DNA of 64,000 nt from Beroe forskalii (GCA_011033025.1 WFMF01000104.1:186001-250000), one strand, 5' to 3'; counted from the first letter of the stretch, positions 43,880 to 56,279 are shown. Program-made: numbers and translations. The notes: generated by a model from the sequence alone, not told the origin.

Positions 43880-45113
43880 GAGTCCTGACATTGGACTATT
43901 GGAGCTAAAGTTGGCTTCCCAGAATTCTGTCAACCTCAAGGCCCTGCAACCAGTTCCAACCACTAATATCACCTTTCCACAACTTATATTACCTCCTTCA
44001 ACACCAGTGCTCCCTTCAGCTTCACCTCCTGACTTCATTCTTCCACCATCCTTCTTCCAGTACAGCCCTTTTGCCCCAATTTAGCCCTGAAAGTGCCCCT
44101 GCCCATCTAATCGCCCTGACTCAGTGCCTCACACTAAAGTACCATGGATTCCTCAGCCCTGTCCCGCCTTAGTACCTTGGCCTCCTCCTCAACTCCTCAT
44201 GATCAGCCACTGCTCCTCAACTTCGTTCTGAGTCTTGTGCCCAGTCTCCTCCTCAGTATTTTCATCCTGTCTTGCAGCTCCTGGCCCTCGCCAATGGATT
44301 CCTTGTCCATCCCAATCGAGTTTTGCAGAAACCACCAACTTCCCCTCCTGCTGGACACAGATCTATCCCTCTACCTGGGTGCCTAGACGAATCGCTTAGC
44401 CTGCACATCCTGGATATGATGGTGCATCTGGTCCCTACCTTTACCAGATAGTTCCTCTATCTGTAGAGGAAAGCGGGGGATCAAACATCACAGTTCGAGG
44501 ATTGCAGCGACATTTAACCCCCCCTGGCATTGCATTCCTCGATGAATCAACACAGATCAAAACGCACAATCCGCAGCTTATTCAAGGTCTTTAAGTGGGA
44601 TGAACCTCTCCTGAACCAAGATGTTCCAGCCTACGCCCTACAGAGGAGACGTGATCGCTTCATCTGCCCTGGAAACAAGGAGGAACGAGAGGATCCAGAT
44701 CCTCATCTGGAACTACTCCAGACCTACAGCTGACAGCTTCCTGACTATGCCTACATGTCTTAAAGATCAAGTGTTGGGGGTGTATTGTCGGAGGGTCAAA
44801 TGAATTGCATGCCGCACTACAAAAAGGCCTGAGCCAATCCTAGGAATCATTGCAAACTATAAGGCCTTAGTACTTGGACTGCATAAACTATTAAGGACTG
44901 CTAGGCAAGCTGGCAAGGGCTCGTGAATGACATCCCTAGGTCATATACATGCAGGGAGACAGTCAATAGAATCATATGTTTCATACATGAACAGAAAATA
45001 GTTCCAGGCGTGGCAGGGAATCAGGGATAAGACAACATGACCATACTGCAATGAATTTTTAAGACTATAAGGGAAGAACCTTACAGGTGGGATGGTCTAC
45101 ACTTGAACTTATC
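43880..45113 (+). pseudogene. Degenerate coding-like stretch, unrecognised
   Basis: C-rich, with proline/serine-rich frames at 43899-44084 and 44144-44386, then KTHNPQLIQGL-type and NYKALVLGLHKLLRTARQAG text and a final WDGLHLNLS. A DG(L/V)HL motif ends the SGNH-hydrolase-like ORFs of some retroelements, so this may be a relic of such an element. Many breaks. Interrupted by the retro-insertion at 45128. Confidence 0.35.
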
Positions 45114-45127
45114 AAGGGTTAATCTAC

Positions 45128-45559
45128 CATTTTATACTATTTTTTCAATATATTTTCCATTTATTTACACTATTATTTACATTCCTGACTAGCAATAACC
45201 TTTACATCTTACCTTTTCCTCAGCTGTCTTGGTTTACCTTTAATTCCATGAGAGTATCCCCCACAGGTGACCGGTCATCCACTTCTGTAAAGACCCGGGC
45301 ACCGGTAATGACCCCTGTCAATCATTTAGGTTAAGGTTGGCCCGAGTCCGGGCCGCATGAGTCATTGCTGGTAGCGTGGAATACTTTCTGTCCTATTAAA
45401 AAATCACCAGATCTGGGATGGGGGGCCTTCTGGCCCACATCCACGCTGCTCCCATGGGAGACAGAACCTCTGTTATGTAAGGAAAGCTTATCAGCAGGGG
45501 TCCTGTTTTCTCGCGGGCAGATTGGGCATCTAAGTCTGACAGTGATTTTGGGACACTGA

Positions 45560-45589
<30 letters not shown>
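45128..45589 (+). mobile_element. Poly(A)-tailed retro-insertion, 14-bp target duplication
   Basis: AAGGGTTAATCTAC stands at 45114-45127 and again at 45590-45603. The insert ends in about 27 A. This is the signature of LINE-type retrotransposition in trans (SINE or processed transcript). GGCCCGAGTCC at about 45341 is only loosely like a Pol III B box, and no A box is clear. Source gene not recognised. Confidence 0.8.
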
Positions 45590-45594
<5 letters not shown>

Positions 45595-45859
45595 TTAATC
45601 TACATATCCTGGACCATTAACAACTTTCAAAAGTTGATTTTGGCAACATAAAAACAGCATTATATAAACATATATGGAGCTTGGGCCTTCTTCAAGCACA
45701 AGGGCTAATTTCAACTGTTTGAACACCTTGATTGACACATTTGACACCCCCACCACAATCAAATTAGCAGGAAAATGCCAAAGTTATAGAAATTGTAACA
45801 ACTTTTTTCTCTCACCAGCTTTCAACTATATAATGCTTCTGCCTCTGGACGAAACCAGG

Positions 45860-46870
45860 GATGAAAAAGGAAAAAGCCGTCAACCCAACCCAAAACCAAA
45901 TTTTTAAAACGTTTTCCCCCTTGGCCCCAACCCCATCCCAATAGCAATGTCCTGTACGGGCCCCTTTTTAAATTTAAACCCTTTTTTAAAGTAGTGTTTT
46001 AAAAAGTTCAACCATTTTATTAATTATCATTTTTCTTTGAAAATAAATTTTTTTCTTGTTGAACATTATACACAAACTCCTACCCCTTTCCCTAAAAACT
46101 CCTTTTTTTTAAACCCCAAAAACTAAAACCCAAAAAACCTTTCCCCAAAAAAAAACATTAATAAGGTTTTTATCTGTCCTTTAAAAAAAAACCCCCCCAA
46201 AACTTTTTTCCTTTTTTTTTTTTTTGTTTTTTAATTTTTAAACTAAAAAACATTTTTTTCAATGTTTTATAGAGTGAAAATTTATTGGGAAACCCCCAGG
46301 TTAAAATTTTTAATAATTTTTTAAATTAAAAGAAGAAATTTTTTTATTTTTTAATTTAATTAAATTTTTGGGTTCCCTTTTTTTTGCCCCTGTTTTTTTA
46401 TTTTTTAAAAAAAGATTGTAAAAAATTTTTTGGGATATTTTTTTTCCTTTTAATCGTTTTTTTTTTAAAAAAGGAAAAAAAAGAGAAAAGGGGGAATTGG
46501 GGGTTATCCCTTTATCAATTTTAATAAAAAAGGGGGGGGTTGGGGGCCCAAAATTTTATTTATATTTTAACTTTTTACAAAGAAAAAAAGACTACTTGTT
46601 GTCAAAATGTAAGATTTTTTATGGTTTACATGACATAATATGTAAAACCTGAACGGGAAAGTAAATTTGGGAAAAAAAAAAATTTGAAAAAATTTATATC
46701 CCGCTTTACCCGGTTAATTTTTTTTACCCATGTTTTGGGTAAAAAATTTTTTTTTGGACGTTTTTTTCCTTTAAAAACTTTTTTCGGTTTTTTAAGGGCC
46801 CCCCAATGGCAAAAACAAATTTTTTAAACCTTTAGCCTCCCAAAAAATTTTTAGTTCACAATTTTGTTGG
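45860..46870. other. Doubtful, homopolymer-inflated sequence
   Basis: Runs of A, C, G and T dominate as in 18340-20230. The clean neighbours (AATAGCAATGTCCTGTACGG at 45940) match 43147, so part may be a badly called copy of that area. Not annotated further. Confidence 0.6.
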
Positions 46871-46989
46871 AATGGATTAAAATAAGAAATATTGAGGTTT
46901 CTGTTGATTTTAGCAAATGTTGAATATATTCAATAAATCATGATTTCCGTGATCTGGTGTATTAATTATAGCTCCACCCCCCATTGCAG

Positions 46990-47118
46990 GCCGGTGCTGA
47001 CAGACTAGCTGCCAGTGTCCTAAAGGAAGTCCCAGGACAAGTCTGCCAATTTTTCTGCGATATGCACCGCGTTGCCCCGCTCTACGATTACCGATACCAA
47101 CCTCCCGAAATGCAGTAG
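46990..47118 (+). CDS. Last coding exon of an unrecognised host gene
   Basis: Acceptor CACCCCCCATTGCAG opens 42 codons and a TAG: AGADRLAASVLKEVPGQVCQ, FFCDMHRVAPLYDYRYQPPE, MQ. Codon use is GC-richer than the surroundings, and a poly(A) signal follows 220 bp on. The product is not recognised. Upstream exons would have to lie in or before the doubtful stretch at 45.9-46.9 kb. Confidence 0.5.
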   Translation, partial: AGADRLAASVLKEVPGQVCQFFCDMHRVAPLYDYRYQPPEMQ

Positions 47119-47338
47119 CAGCTTTTAGTCAAATATTGTCAGACTCAGTATTTTAAACTTTATTTAAACTACGTCCGGCAAAATAGTAGTCAAATTGCAA
47201 TCGAACTTCAGTAGTCAAACTTTCGTAATCAAACTTTCGTAGTGCAAACTTTCGTAATGAAACTGCATTTTGTGTACCAAACTGTGGTTGCTGAGTTACC
47301 AAATATTATGACGTATATATAAGTATTTCAGAATCTAA

Positions 47339-47344
47339 AATAAA
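47339..47344 (+). terminator. Poly(A) signal AATAAA
   Basis: AATAAA after the 220-bp putative 3' UTR of the exon ending at 47118; TTTAATATGG follows 15 bp later. Confidence 0.5.
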
Positions 47345-47554
47345 TGGATTCAGTTTAATATGGTCTGGTTTTATAACTAATGTTTTGAATTCTGTGAAAT
47401 TGGTCACAAAAAAATATTCCATTTTAATAAATTATCTACAGCAAACAATCAAATTGTCTTCATTATTCATCTTCCAATTGAATTTGATTTTAGTAACATA
47501 GATAATTATGAACAAACCTTGTACCTTCGCGAAAATGATTTTGTTTTCTGGTTA

Positions 47555-47970
47555 AGGGATCGTTCACATATTACGTAATCAATTTTTGGCCATTTTCAAC
47601 CCCCCTCCCTCCCCCACGTAATCAAAGCCCAGCCCCCTCTCTTGAGGAGAATATTACGTAATCATGGCTTAACCCCCTCCCCCACCTTTTTGAGTAGAAA
47701 ATGAAGAAAATGGACAGTGTAAATACTTAAAAATTTATTGTTTCAACTTTGGAAAAATTTATGAAAATATTGAGGTAAGTTTTTAAAAATGGTGCTGAAA
47801 AATTGTGCTTTTGAGTTGTATTGGTTTTCTGAAAATTTTGCTGAAAATACCAAGAATTTGTGGTAAAATTTAAAAATTGTGTCAAAAATTGTAAATTTTG
47901 ATTACGCAATCAACCACCAAACCCCCTCCCCATAATCAAACGTAATCATTTTAAAACTCCCCCTCCCCCT
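47555..47970. mobile_element. MITE-like palindromic element with ATTACGTAATC motifs
   Basis: CATATTACGTAATCAATTTT at the left, CACGTAATC and ATTACGTAATCATGG inside, ATTACGCAATC and AAACGTAATCATTTT at the right, with C-rich CCCCCTCCC blocks. Ends were not fixed; the TTAATTTTT-type frame at 47727 is not coding. Confidence 0.55.
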
Positions 47971-48074
47971 AGGTGATTAAGACGCACATCAAATACACCC
48001 CAAATGACCCAGACGTGTCCCCTAAAAGTAAATGCACCCATAGCGCCCTTCAATTTCAAATCAATGTGCAGTGC

Positions 48075-48155
48075 AGTGTGCACCCTAAGTGTATGCGGGC
48101 CGCTTAGGAAGAAGAAAAGGCGCTCGAACAAACATTTTAGCCCGCATAGGTGTTT
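48075..48155. repeat. Trace of hairpin family K
   Basis: GTGTATGCGGGCCGCTTAGG and AGCCCGCATAGGTGTT in opposite orientation. Confidence 0.55.
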
Positions 48156-48244
48156 AATGGATTTCTGGCTAGTGTCTCATATAACTCTGGGCTCTTCATT
48201 ATCTATGAATATGATAATGACGTCACTCAGAAAAATATAGTTAA

Positions 48245-50678
48245 CCCAGCCGGCCAAAAAGCGTTTAAAAAACGTTTATTAAACGTTTTTTGGGAAACCT
48301 TAACGAAACGAAATAACGTTTAATAAACGTTTATTAAACGTTTTTTCGCGTAACGTTTTAAAGCATACATTCGGTTTAAAATTTACGTTTCATAAACGTT
48401 TCTAGGGAAACGTTTAATAAACGTCAAACAGAAACGGTTATTAAACGGAAAATCACTCGAAAAATAGTTCGTGCGGTTTCGTTTATTTATGGTTTATAAA
48501 TCGTTTTCAAAAAAACGTTTCTGATTGGTATCCTCGAAACTATAAATAAACCAATTGATTAACCATTTCATCACTAAATTATTTCTTACTGTCCTAGACC
48601 CCTAGGAAGCTAGGACAATCTCGACTTGGACTATAGTGAGTCCTCCGTCGACCATGAGTATACAGTATGAGTACACACATGGTTTTAACAAAAGTAATAG
48701 AACTGGGTTATTAACCACAGTATTTGCCTTGCAAGGCACAATTTACAGACTGAAGCAGGACGGGGGATATAATTGTAAGGGTAAAAGGTTTCCTTGTGTT
48801 TCTATGATAAGGTTTATTTTTGGTTTATTTTTGGTTTATTTTCGTTTATTTCTTATTCATTCGCTATCTATCAGTTTTTTGTGCGTGTTGATTAAGCAAT
48901 TTTCTAATCAACAAATTGCAGCGTATTTGCACAATATAGCACAAGCCTTTGTCCACAGCTGGCACGAGTTCACGCCCTGGGCAAGGCGGTAATCCGCAGA
49001 AAGATAGAGAGTAGAACCATGTTTAAAATGTTATTTTGCGCCATTTTGAACATCTATAACTAAATCAGTTTTTATCGGATAATGTTTTAAATTGATAAGT
49101 TGCTTATATTGTTCCTTAAGATTTAGCTATAAAACAATTTTCAGGGGCAATCAGGTGTTAAATGAGGCCTCTGGAAGCCTCTAAAATTGAGCTGCAAAAT
49201 GATTAAAATAGGTTTTTTGGCGAAAAAACGTTCTGCTGCCGCACTTAGTGATGCTATAGTGACATTTTCATGGTGTCCTGTTGCCTGTTAGTAAAAAATG
49301 ATGGAAAATAGGAGATGAAATTGTGCTGCACGTGAGTTCACGCGGAAGTTTTGTAGAAATTAGGGCATTTCATGAAATCAATATATACATGGGATTTTCG
49401 ACTTGATTTTATTAAAACAAGTTCAAATACGATTAATGTGCGTTAAATTAGGTTCCAATGCTACAATTTTGCACGTGAGTTAGCACGGACGTTTTGTAGA
49501 ACTTATTGAAATCGATACTTTTGATTTATTCAGGCATTAAACGTTATGATGAGTTACGATATGATGAGTTACGATATGATGAGTTACGTGGACCCAAAGT
49601 GTGTTCGGAGGAGTCGCATGGGTTTGAACGGCCTCATCCAATTTTAAGGGAGATAATTCAGCGACGACTCTTTTGCGGTTTTGGGGCCTTATATACTTAT
49701 AGTTATATAGTGTACAAAGATCACGCATTAAATTCTCGCTAGAAAATCTGCACAGTGTGGCGAAGGAAATGAACTTTCAATGCTGTGTTTGGTGAAAAGT
49801 GGGAGGAGGTCAACTGTACTGCAAGACGACAGTGATGAAGTTTGAGAAGTCTAGTCTACTCAGTCAAATTTGGTTTTGACAGCTGTCCGCGGTTTTCTTG
49901 TCAAGAGAGCAAGAGCAGAGTCAGCAGCTGGATCGATTTATCAGTTGAGGCGGATTCCGATCAAAAATCAGGAAACTCGGTTACAGCAGAATAAATGTGA
50001 GCAATTCAAGAGTGAGTTTGAGGAGTGTCAGTGATGCGGTCAAGCATGAGCTGTGGTATGAAGAAAGAAAAGAGAGCTGAAAGCTGCGGTGAAATTTGCT
50101 GAGAAACACGGCGACTGAAAGTGAAAGAAAGGACGGTAATAGTAATTATACTGTTTGTTCTTGAAGAGATTACCAGCGAAGTTGTGCGGGGGAAGTGGAG
50201 AAGAGCCTGCAGTGGACATATCTGCAACAGAGCGAGCCATCAGTCCGTGACTGCTATGGGGTGGGAATTTCTAATAACCTGAACAGCCGGATCAAGTTTG
50301 ATTTTAAAGCCCTTGTGGGTGCTACACATAGGGTTTGTGATAAACAGCTTTTTTATGAACGAAAAATGCACATTTTTAAAAAGTTTACTTGAGGTTTCTA
50401 TGGAACGAAACTTCAATCCACAAATTAGTTTTCTGTAAACCATAAATAAACGTTCCACATACGTTTATTTATGGTTTTGTAGAAAACGTTATATATAAAC
50501 CAAAAATAAACGTATCAGAAACGTTTAATTTTGGTTTTGGTGTAAACGTTTCTACAGATCCGTCTATTAAACGTATCAAAAACGTTTAGAAATAACGTTT
50601 GACGAAAACCAAAATTAAACCAAAGAAAAACGTTTTTCATTGGTATATTTTTGGTTTGGTTTCTTTGTGCCGGCTGGG
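48245..50678. mobile_element. 2.4-kb element with TAA target duplication (PIF/Harbinger-like)
   Basis: CCCAGCCGGC at the start, GCCGGCTGGG at the end, TAA on both sides (48242-48244, 50679-50681); the paralogous empty site at 39248 has one TAA. A three-base TWA duplication is typical of PIF/Harbinger. Subterminal regions (48260-48530, 50440-50660) are packed with AACGTTTATTAAACGTTT-type palindromes, likely transposase sites. Frames at 48636-48992 and 49506-49742 match nothing I know, so it seems non-autonomous. Confidence 0.82.
49540..49590 (+). repeat. 15-bp tandem repeat
   Basis: GATGAGTTACGATAT three times, within the PIF-like element. Confidence 0.85.
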
Positions 50679-50850
50679 TAAGCGCACCTAGCGCTTAAGG
50701 ACTAGGGTTAGGGTCACGATTAGGGTCAGGATTTGTTATTAGGGTTAGGATTAAGGTTAGGGTTTTGGTTAGGGTCATGGTTAGGTTTAGGATACAGAAA
50801 AATTGACCTTTAAGTCTGTGACGTCACTCAGCCAGAGTTATATGGGACAC

Positions 50851-51625
50851 ATACCGGATTTCTCCCATACCTAGAGCGCAACACTCGACTCGGAAGTTTG
50901 GAGGGTCGTGTTGCATATTCTCCTACGGATACGTTCACATGAGCCAATTGATCCGGAAGGATCAACCACCACGGCAATTTAAAGTAAAAATTAAATTTTT
51001 TACTTAGTCGGAGCCGCGCACTCCGTGAATCATCATGTGTCTGAGAATCGAGCGCTGAATATCTCAACATCTCGATCGTCACCAAGAACAGGTCAGTTTT
51101 TTTCCGCCGAAGGATTCAATCACCACGGTTCTTGTAATCAATTCTTTAACATCTTCAATACATCATTGTCGACTTTTATTTATATTTGTTGACTTCTTTT
51201 TATGGTAATATACATTCTAAAAACAGTTTATAAGACTAATATGTTGAATTTCAGACATAGGAGCTCAAGTTGAACAGTTGTAGTGTGTGATGTTATCTGA
51301 ACAGTTGCCACTTGTCATGTACATGTGTATGGTGCAACTCTGAAAGGTGGACCAGTTTCGGTATTTGGTTATTCCATATTTCATTCCATACTCAGATAAC
51401 AGATGACTTGAGACTTCCAAACCTCAGATAAGTATAGTTAGCAAACTATAAATCAATATCAAATTTTGAACAAGTCTAAACTTTTGTTTAAGTTTCAATT
51501 ATTGTTACCAAATAAGACCTATTGGATTAAAAATACCATGAAGCAATACTCAGTTTCAGGAATACAATAGTCTAATAGTGAAATAAAGATGCTATGTTTA
51601 TATGCAGGATGCATCTCTCACCTGA
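50851..51625. other. Intergenic, nothing certain
   Basis: A GC-richer patch (50870-51085) has an 85-codon minus frame with no known family. Remainder AT-rich. Confidence 0.4.
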
Positions 51626-51633
51626 ATCAACTA

Positions 51634-51912
51634 CGGTGGCCGAGCAGGCTCACTTTTTTTTACATAAAAAATTTTTCATAAAAAATTTTTTATGTAAAAA
51701 TTTTTGAGCCTTTCGTCCAACCCCGTGGCCGAGGAGGATCACTTTTTTTACTATAAAAAATTTTCAAGAAAAAACGTGAAAAATTTTTTAGGCTCACTTT
51801 TTTTATGTAAAAAAAGTGAGCCTCTTCGTCCATGCCCGTGGCCGAGGAGGCTCACTCCAGGGCATCACTTTTTTCAATAAAAACTCGCGTGCGCGCTCAA
51901 ATCCCGCGCTGA
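51634..51912 (+). repeat. Triplicated tRNA-A-box-like unit (SINE-like)
   Basis: GTGGCCGAGGAGGCTCAC-type segments at about 51636, 51726 and 51838 resemble the A box of Leu/Ser tRNAs; GCTCAAATCCCGC at about 51895 resembles a B box for the last. Between them lie inverted TTTTTTATGTAAAAA runs (hairpins). Confidence 0.45.
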
Positions 51913-52732
51913 AGTGCTTGTAAGAGAATGGTAGCGTGTTCCATAATATACGAAATTCATGCACATTTGATAAATAAGCGGTCGAGATGTCGTCATTATA
52001 ACACTTTTATATGGTAAGTTAATGACGCCTCACAGCTTATTTTAATATGGTGCATAGCAGAATCGACAAGCTGCCCCACTTACGTACGAATTCGACTACG
52101 GACAAAGGTCACCACATTCGTATAATTCAAAGTTTTCACATTTATTCGTCTTTATCAGAAACTCAACCAGGAGAGCTGACCGGTACTGATAGCCCCATTT
52201 CATACCTAGCTATCCAGGTGTCCGAAAGGCAAAACAAAATTAAATCAATATTCGAGGTATATGGCGACCGATACGTCAGTACTTCAGTTAAATATACGGC
52301 GACCGTTGGAGTTCTTCATTTAACTTTTAAGATGTGTGAGTCGTGACCGTAAGTATTAATGGTCTCACAGGCATTTTGAAAGAACGTATTACAATAACAT
52401 TCTGTAATTTTTCCTTGACAAAACGAAGCTTTGTCAATGAATCTTAATCTTGTCGTGCCTTTAGGGTCCCTGATACAATTTTGGTTCAGTTCTGGTATAG
52501 CTAATTTGAAATGAAAGAAGTTCAGTAACAAATTTGAAGGGACAAAATAATACACTTCATATATTTAGTTCATTAATTGTCCAATTATATTTCACAATCA
52601 TTATAGATACAATGAGTATATCTTTCAAAATTCTTATCACCACTCCCGTTCAAATAACTCCTACTATGCAGTTAAAAGGAGAATATAACTGGCATTTTCA
52701 CGGGCGTGCAAATTTAGGAATCATGTAATATA
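51913..52732. other. Intergenic, nothing recognised
   Basis: Frames at 52047 and 52316 have no known family and no splice context that I can support. Confidence 0.4.
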
Positions 52733-54210
52733 GGATAATCAAACACCCTTAGGATACGTTTATATGAATTATCACACGAGCGAAGCGAGTGTGATAATTC
52801 GAATTATTGCTCGAGCCGAAGGCGAGTGCAATAATTCCAATTATCACTCGAGCCGAAGGCGAGTGTGATAATTGATATAAACGTATCCTTAGGGTGTTTG
52901 ATTAATCTATTATATAACGTGAGAAACGGGCGGAGATCTCCACTGGTTTTCCAATAAAAGCAAATTTAGAAGCTTTTAAATATAAAAACCCTTTGAGCTA
53001 GAGAGTAGAGGGCCAGAAATTGACTTGGGAAAATATCAAGATTAGCCAGAAATTTTAGATTAGAGGGTGAAGAGTGGCTATGTATATCTAAATTTGCCTT
53101 CAAAGCATGCATAAAACGTAAGTACGGAATCTTTATAAACTTTGCTCATATCTTTTGATTCAACTAGGTACTATAAAGTGATTGTCGATTGAAATGTGTA
53201 GCAACATCAAAAAATTGAAAGATCATTTCTGTGTAAGTGAGTAACGCCGTAACGGATGCACATTTATAGGCAAATTGTAGACTAGTAGTGAGGGTAATTA
53301 CTTAAGTAGGTGCGCGGCTCATATATCGACTACCAGGTATACATAAACTCATGAAACCAAAACAAGATAACGTAATACGTATACACTGATGTATAGTAAT
53401 GGAGTGAGAGCAAGTGGTCTTTCTGGCACGTGGGTGCGCGGCTCATATAATGACAAACACGGTATACATAAACTCATGAAACCAAAACAAGATAATGTTA
53501 TACGTATACACTGATGTATCGTAATGGAGTGAGAGCAAGTGGTCTTTCTGGCACGTGGGTGCGCGGCTCATATAATGACAAACAAGGTATACATAAACTC
53601 ATGAAACCAAAACAAGATAATGTAATACGTATACACTGATGTATATGTATCGTAATGGAGTGAAAGCAAGTGGTCTTACTGGCACGTGGGTGCGCGGCTC
53701 ATATAATGACAAACAAGTATACATACTTACATAAACTCATATGAAACAAGATAACATAATATGTATACACTGGATTATTGATTTAGATCAATTGTGGTCT
53801 TACTCCTTTACTGGCACGTGCGTGCGCGGCTCATATAATGACTAACGTGAACGGTGAATGCATAAACAAGATAACATAAGATTTATACACTGGTGTATCG
53901 TAATGGAGTGAGAGAATTGACTAAAAGTCAGATTGAAATAATTTTACATAGTAAATAAATACGAATAACAAAATTCTAAAGTTTTGATTTTTGGGGTGTG
54001 ATAATTCTTCAAAGGTGTGATAACTGTTCTTTGAAGGGTGTGATAACTGTATAGTTATCACACACCTGGAAAAATTATCACACCCCGAAAATTTCGAAAA
54101 TTTTAAAATCTTATGAAAATTATTAATTGACCCCTAAACCCCATTTTTGAAGCCGTTATATAACAAAAATTATCGGAGCAAGAATTATATAACGATCGTT
54201 ATATAATATA
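52733..54210 (+). repeat. 1,478-bp unit P, first copy
   Basis: Opens with a palindrome (52733-52905) whose outer arms are AAACACCCTTAGGATACG and its inverse, enclosing three hairpins with GAGCGAAGCGAG or GAGCCGAAGGCGAG. Then come four to five ~120-bp repeats (GTATACATAAACTCATGAAA, GGTGCGCGGCTCATATAATG) at 53330-53900, a TGTGATAACTG/CAGTTATCACA hairpin and TATATAACGATCGTTATATA. No coding sequence. Confidence 0.85.
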
Positions 54211-55704
54211 GGATAATCAAACACCCTTAGGATACGTTTATATGAATTATCACACGAGCGAAGCGAGGTGTGATAATTGAATTATTGCTCGAGCCGAAGG
54301 CGAGTGTAATATTCCAATTATCACTGAGCCGAAGGCGAGTGTGATAATTGATATAAACGTATCCTCAGGGTGTTTGATTAATCTATTATATAACGTGAGA
54401 AACGGGCGGAGATCTACACTTGTTTTTCCAATGAAAAAAGCAAATTTAGAAGCTTTTAAATATAAAAATCCTTTGAGCGAAAGAGTATAGGGCCTGAAAT
54501 TTATTTAGGAAAATATCAAGATTGGCCAGGAATCTTAGATAAGATGGTGAAGAGTGGCTATGTATATTCAAATTTGCCTTCAAAGTATGAATAAAACGTA
54601 AATCCGGAATCTTTATAAACTTTGCTCATATCTTTCGATTCCAAGGTACTATAAAAGTGATTGTCGATTGAAATGTGTCGATTGAAATTTCCGTGTAAGT
54701 GTGTAACGCCGTAACGGATGCACATTTATAGGCAAATTGTAGTGAGGGTAAGTATTAGGTGCACGGTTGATATATCGACAACCGGGTATACATAAACTCA
54801 TGAAACCAAAACAAGATAACAAAATAAATGTATACACTGCTAAAATGATGTATCCTAATGGAGTGAGGGCAAGTGGTCTTACTGGCACGTGGGTGCGCGG
54901 CTCGCATCATTTACATGCCAGTAAGACCACTTGCCCTCACTCCATATATAATGACCAACAAGTATACATAAACTCATGAAACCAAAACAAGATAACATAC
55001 TTTGTACTGATGTATCGTAATGGAGTGAGAGCAAGTGGTCCTACTGGCACGTGGGTGCGCGGCTCATATAATGACAAACAAGGTATACATAAACTCATGA
55101 AACCAAAACAAGATAACGTAATACGTATACACTGATGTATCGTAATGAAGTGAAAGCAAGGGGTCTTACTGGCACGTGGGTGCGCGGCTCATAATATACT
55201 GACAAACAAGTATACATAAACAAATGAAACCAAAACAAGATAACATAATATGTATACACTTTTGTATTGATTTAGATCAAGTGGTCTTACAGCTTTACTG
55301 GCACGTGCGGGCGCGGCTCATATAATGACTTACGTGAACGGTGAATGCATAAACAAGATAACATAAGATGTATATTGTATACACTGGTGTTTCGTAATGG
55401 AGTGAGAGAATTGACTAAAAGTCAGATTGAAATGATTTTACATAGTAAGTAAATACGAATAACAAAATTCTAAAGTTTTGATTTTTGGGGTGTGATAATT
55501 TTTCAAAGGTGTGATAACTGTTCTTTGGGGGGTATGATAACTGTACAGTTATCACACACCTGGAAAAATTATCACACCCCAAAATTTCGGAAAATTTTAA
55601 AATCTTATGAAATTATTATTAATTGACCCCTAAACCCCATTTTTGGAAGCCGTTATATAACAAAATTATTAGACAAGAATTATATAACGATCGTTATATA
55701 ATAT
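54211..55704 (+). repeat. 1.48-kb unit P, second copy
   Basis: Colinear with the first copy, start to start 1,478 bp, with moderate divergence. One 120-bp subunit contains a local inversion (CTTACTGGCACGTGGG with its inverse, 54875-54945). Confidence 0.85.
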
Positions 55705-56279
55705 ACGGTAAATGCACACTTGCGAGTGGATCCATGCACAATAAATGACCTAGCTATAGGATTCATGCACAATGCAATGCACCAGCTTGCGAGTCATTAA
55801 AATGAGCTTTTGCGAGTGCAATTTCGGATGGTTATTCTAATACCCATGTGAGCATTTACTGTATCAATACCCGCCATATACGAAACAATGAAAGCAAACG
55901 CTATAAAAACAATTCGTACCGAATCAGTGTTTCATATGAATCATCGTTTCCAAGAATTATATGCACATCATACATTGGCTTTATATCACGATCGAAGAGG
56001 TTGAAAAAGTTGACACTCCCTTCATATTCGTTAATCTATAAAGTCAATGTAGCATAAATGCCTAATCATAGCGCCATGGTATTATGTAACAAATCTTAAA
56101 ACCCTAACTTAAAACTAAAGAAATAAACTCTGACACATCAAACACGGCTGCAAAAGATATGAAACATAACAAAAGTCATAAAATGGACCACATGTCTGTG
56201 TTATCTTTATTTTTATCCCCAGACTGGGGATACAGATTACATTGTGCTCCATCCCTAGCTTCCACCAGATATAGAGGTG

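Larger units (their letters stand above)
48168..50850. mobile_element. Small element M, copy split by a 2.4-kb insertion
   Basis: GTGTCTCATATAACTCTGGG at the left and CCAGAGTTATATGGGACAC at the right close the element. Its two parts (48168-48244 and 50679-50850) join to match 39186-39401. The right part has irregular TTAGGGTTAGGG-like motifs (50704-50795). Confidence 0.8.

Noticed and set aside
50704-50795. Telomeric repeat (TTAGGG)
   Set aside because: Motifs are irregular, inside a small transposon with a second copy at 39.3 kb; not a telomere.
50870-51090. rRNA/ITS-like similarity (CGGAAGGATCA, CCTACGGA)
   Set aside because: Only short matches in mixed order; the surrounding rRNA core is absent.
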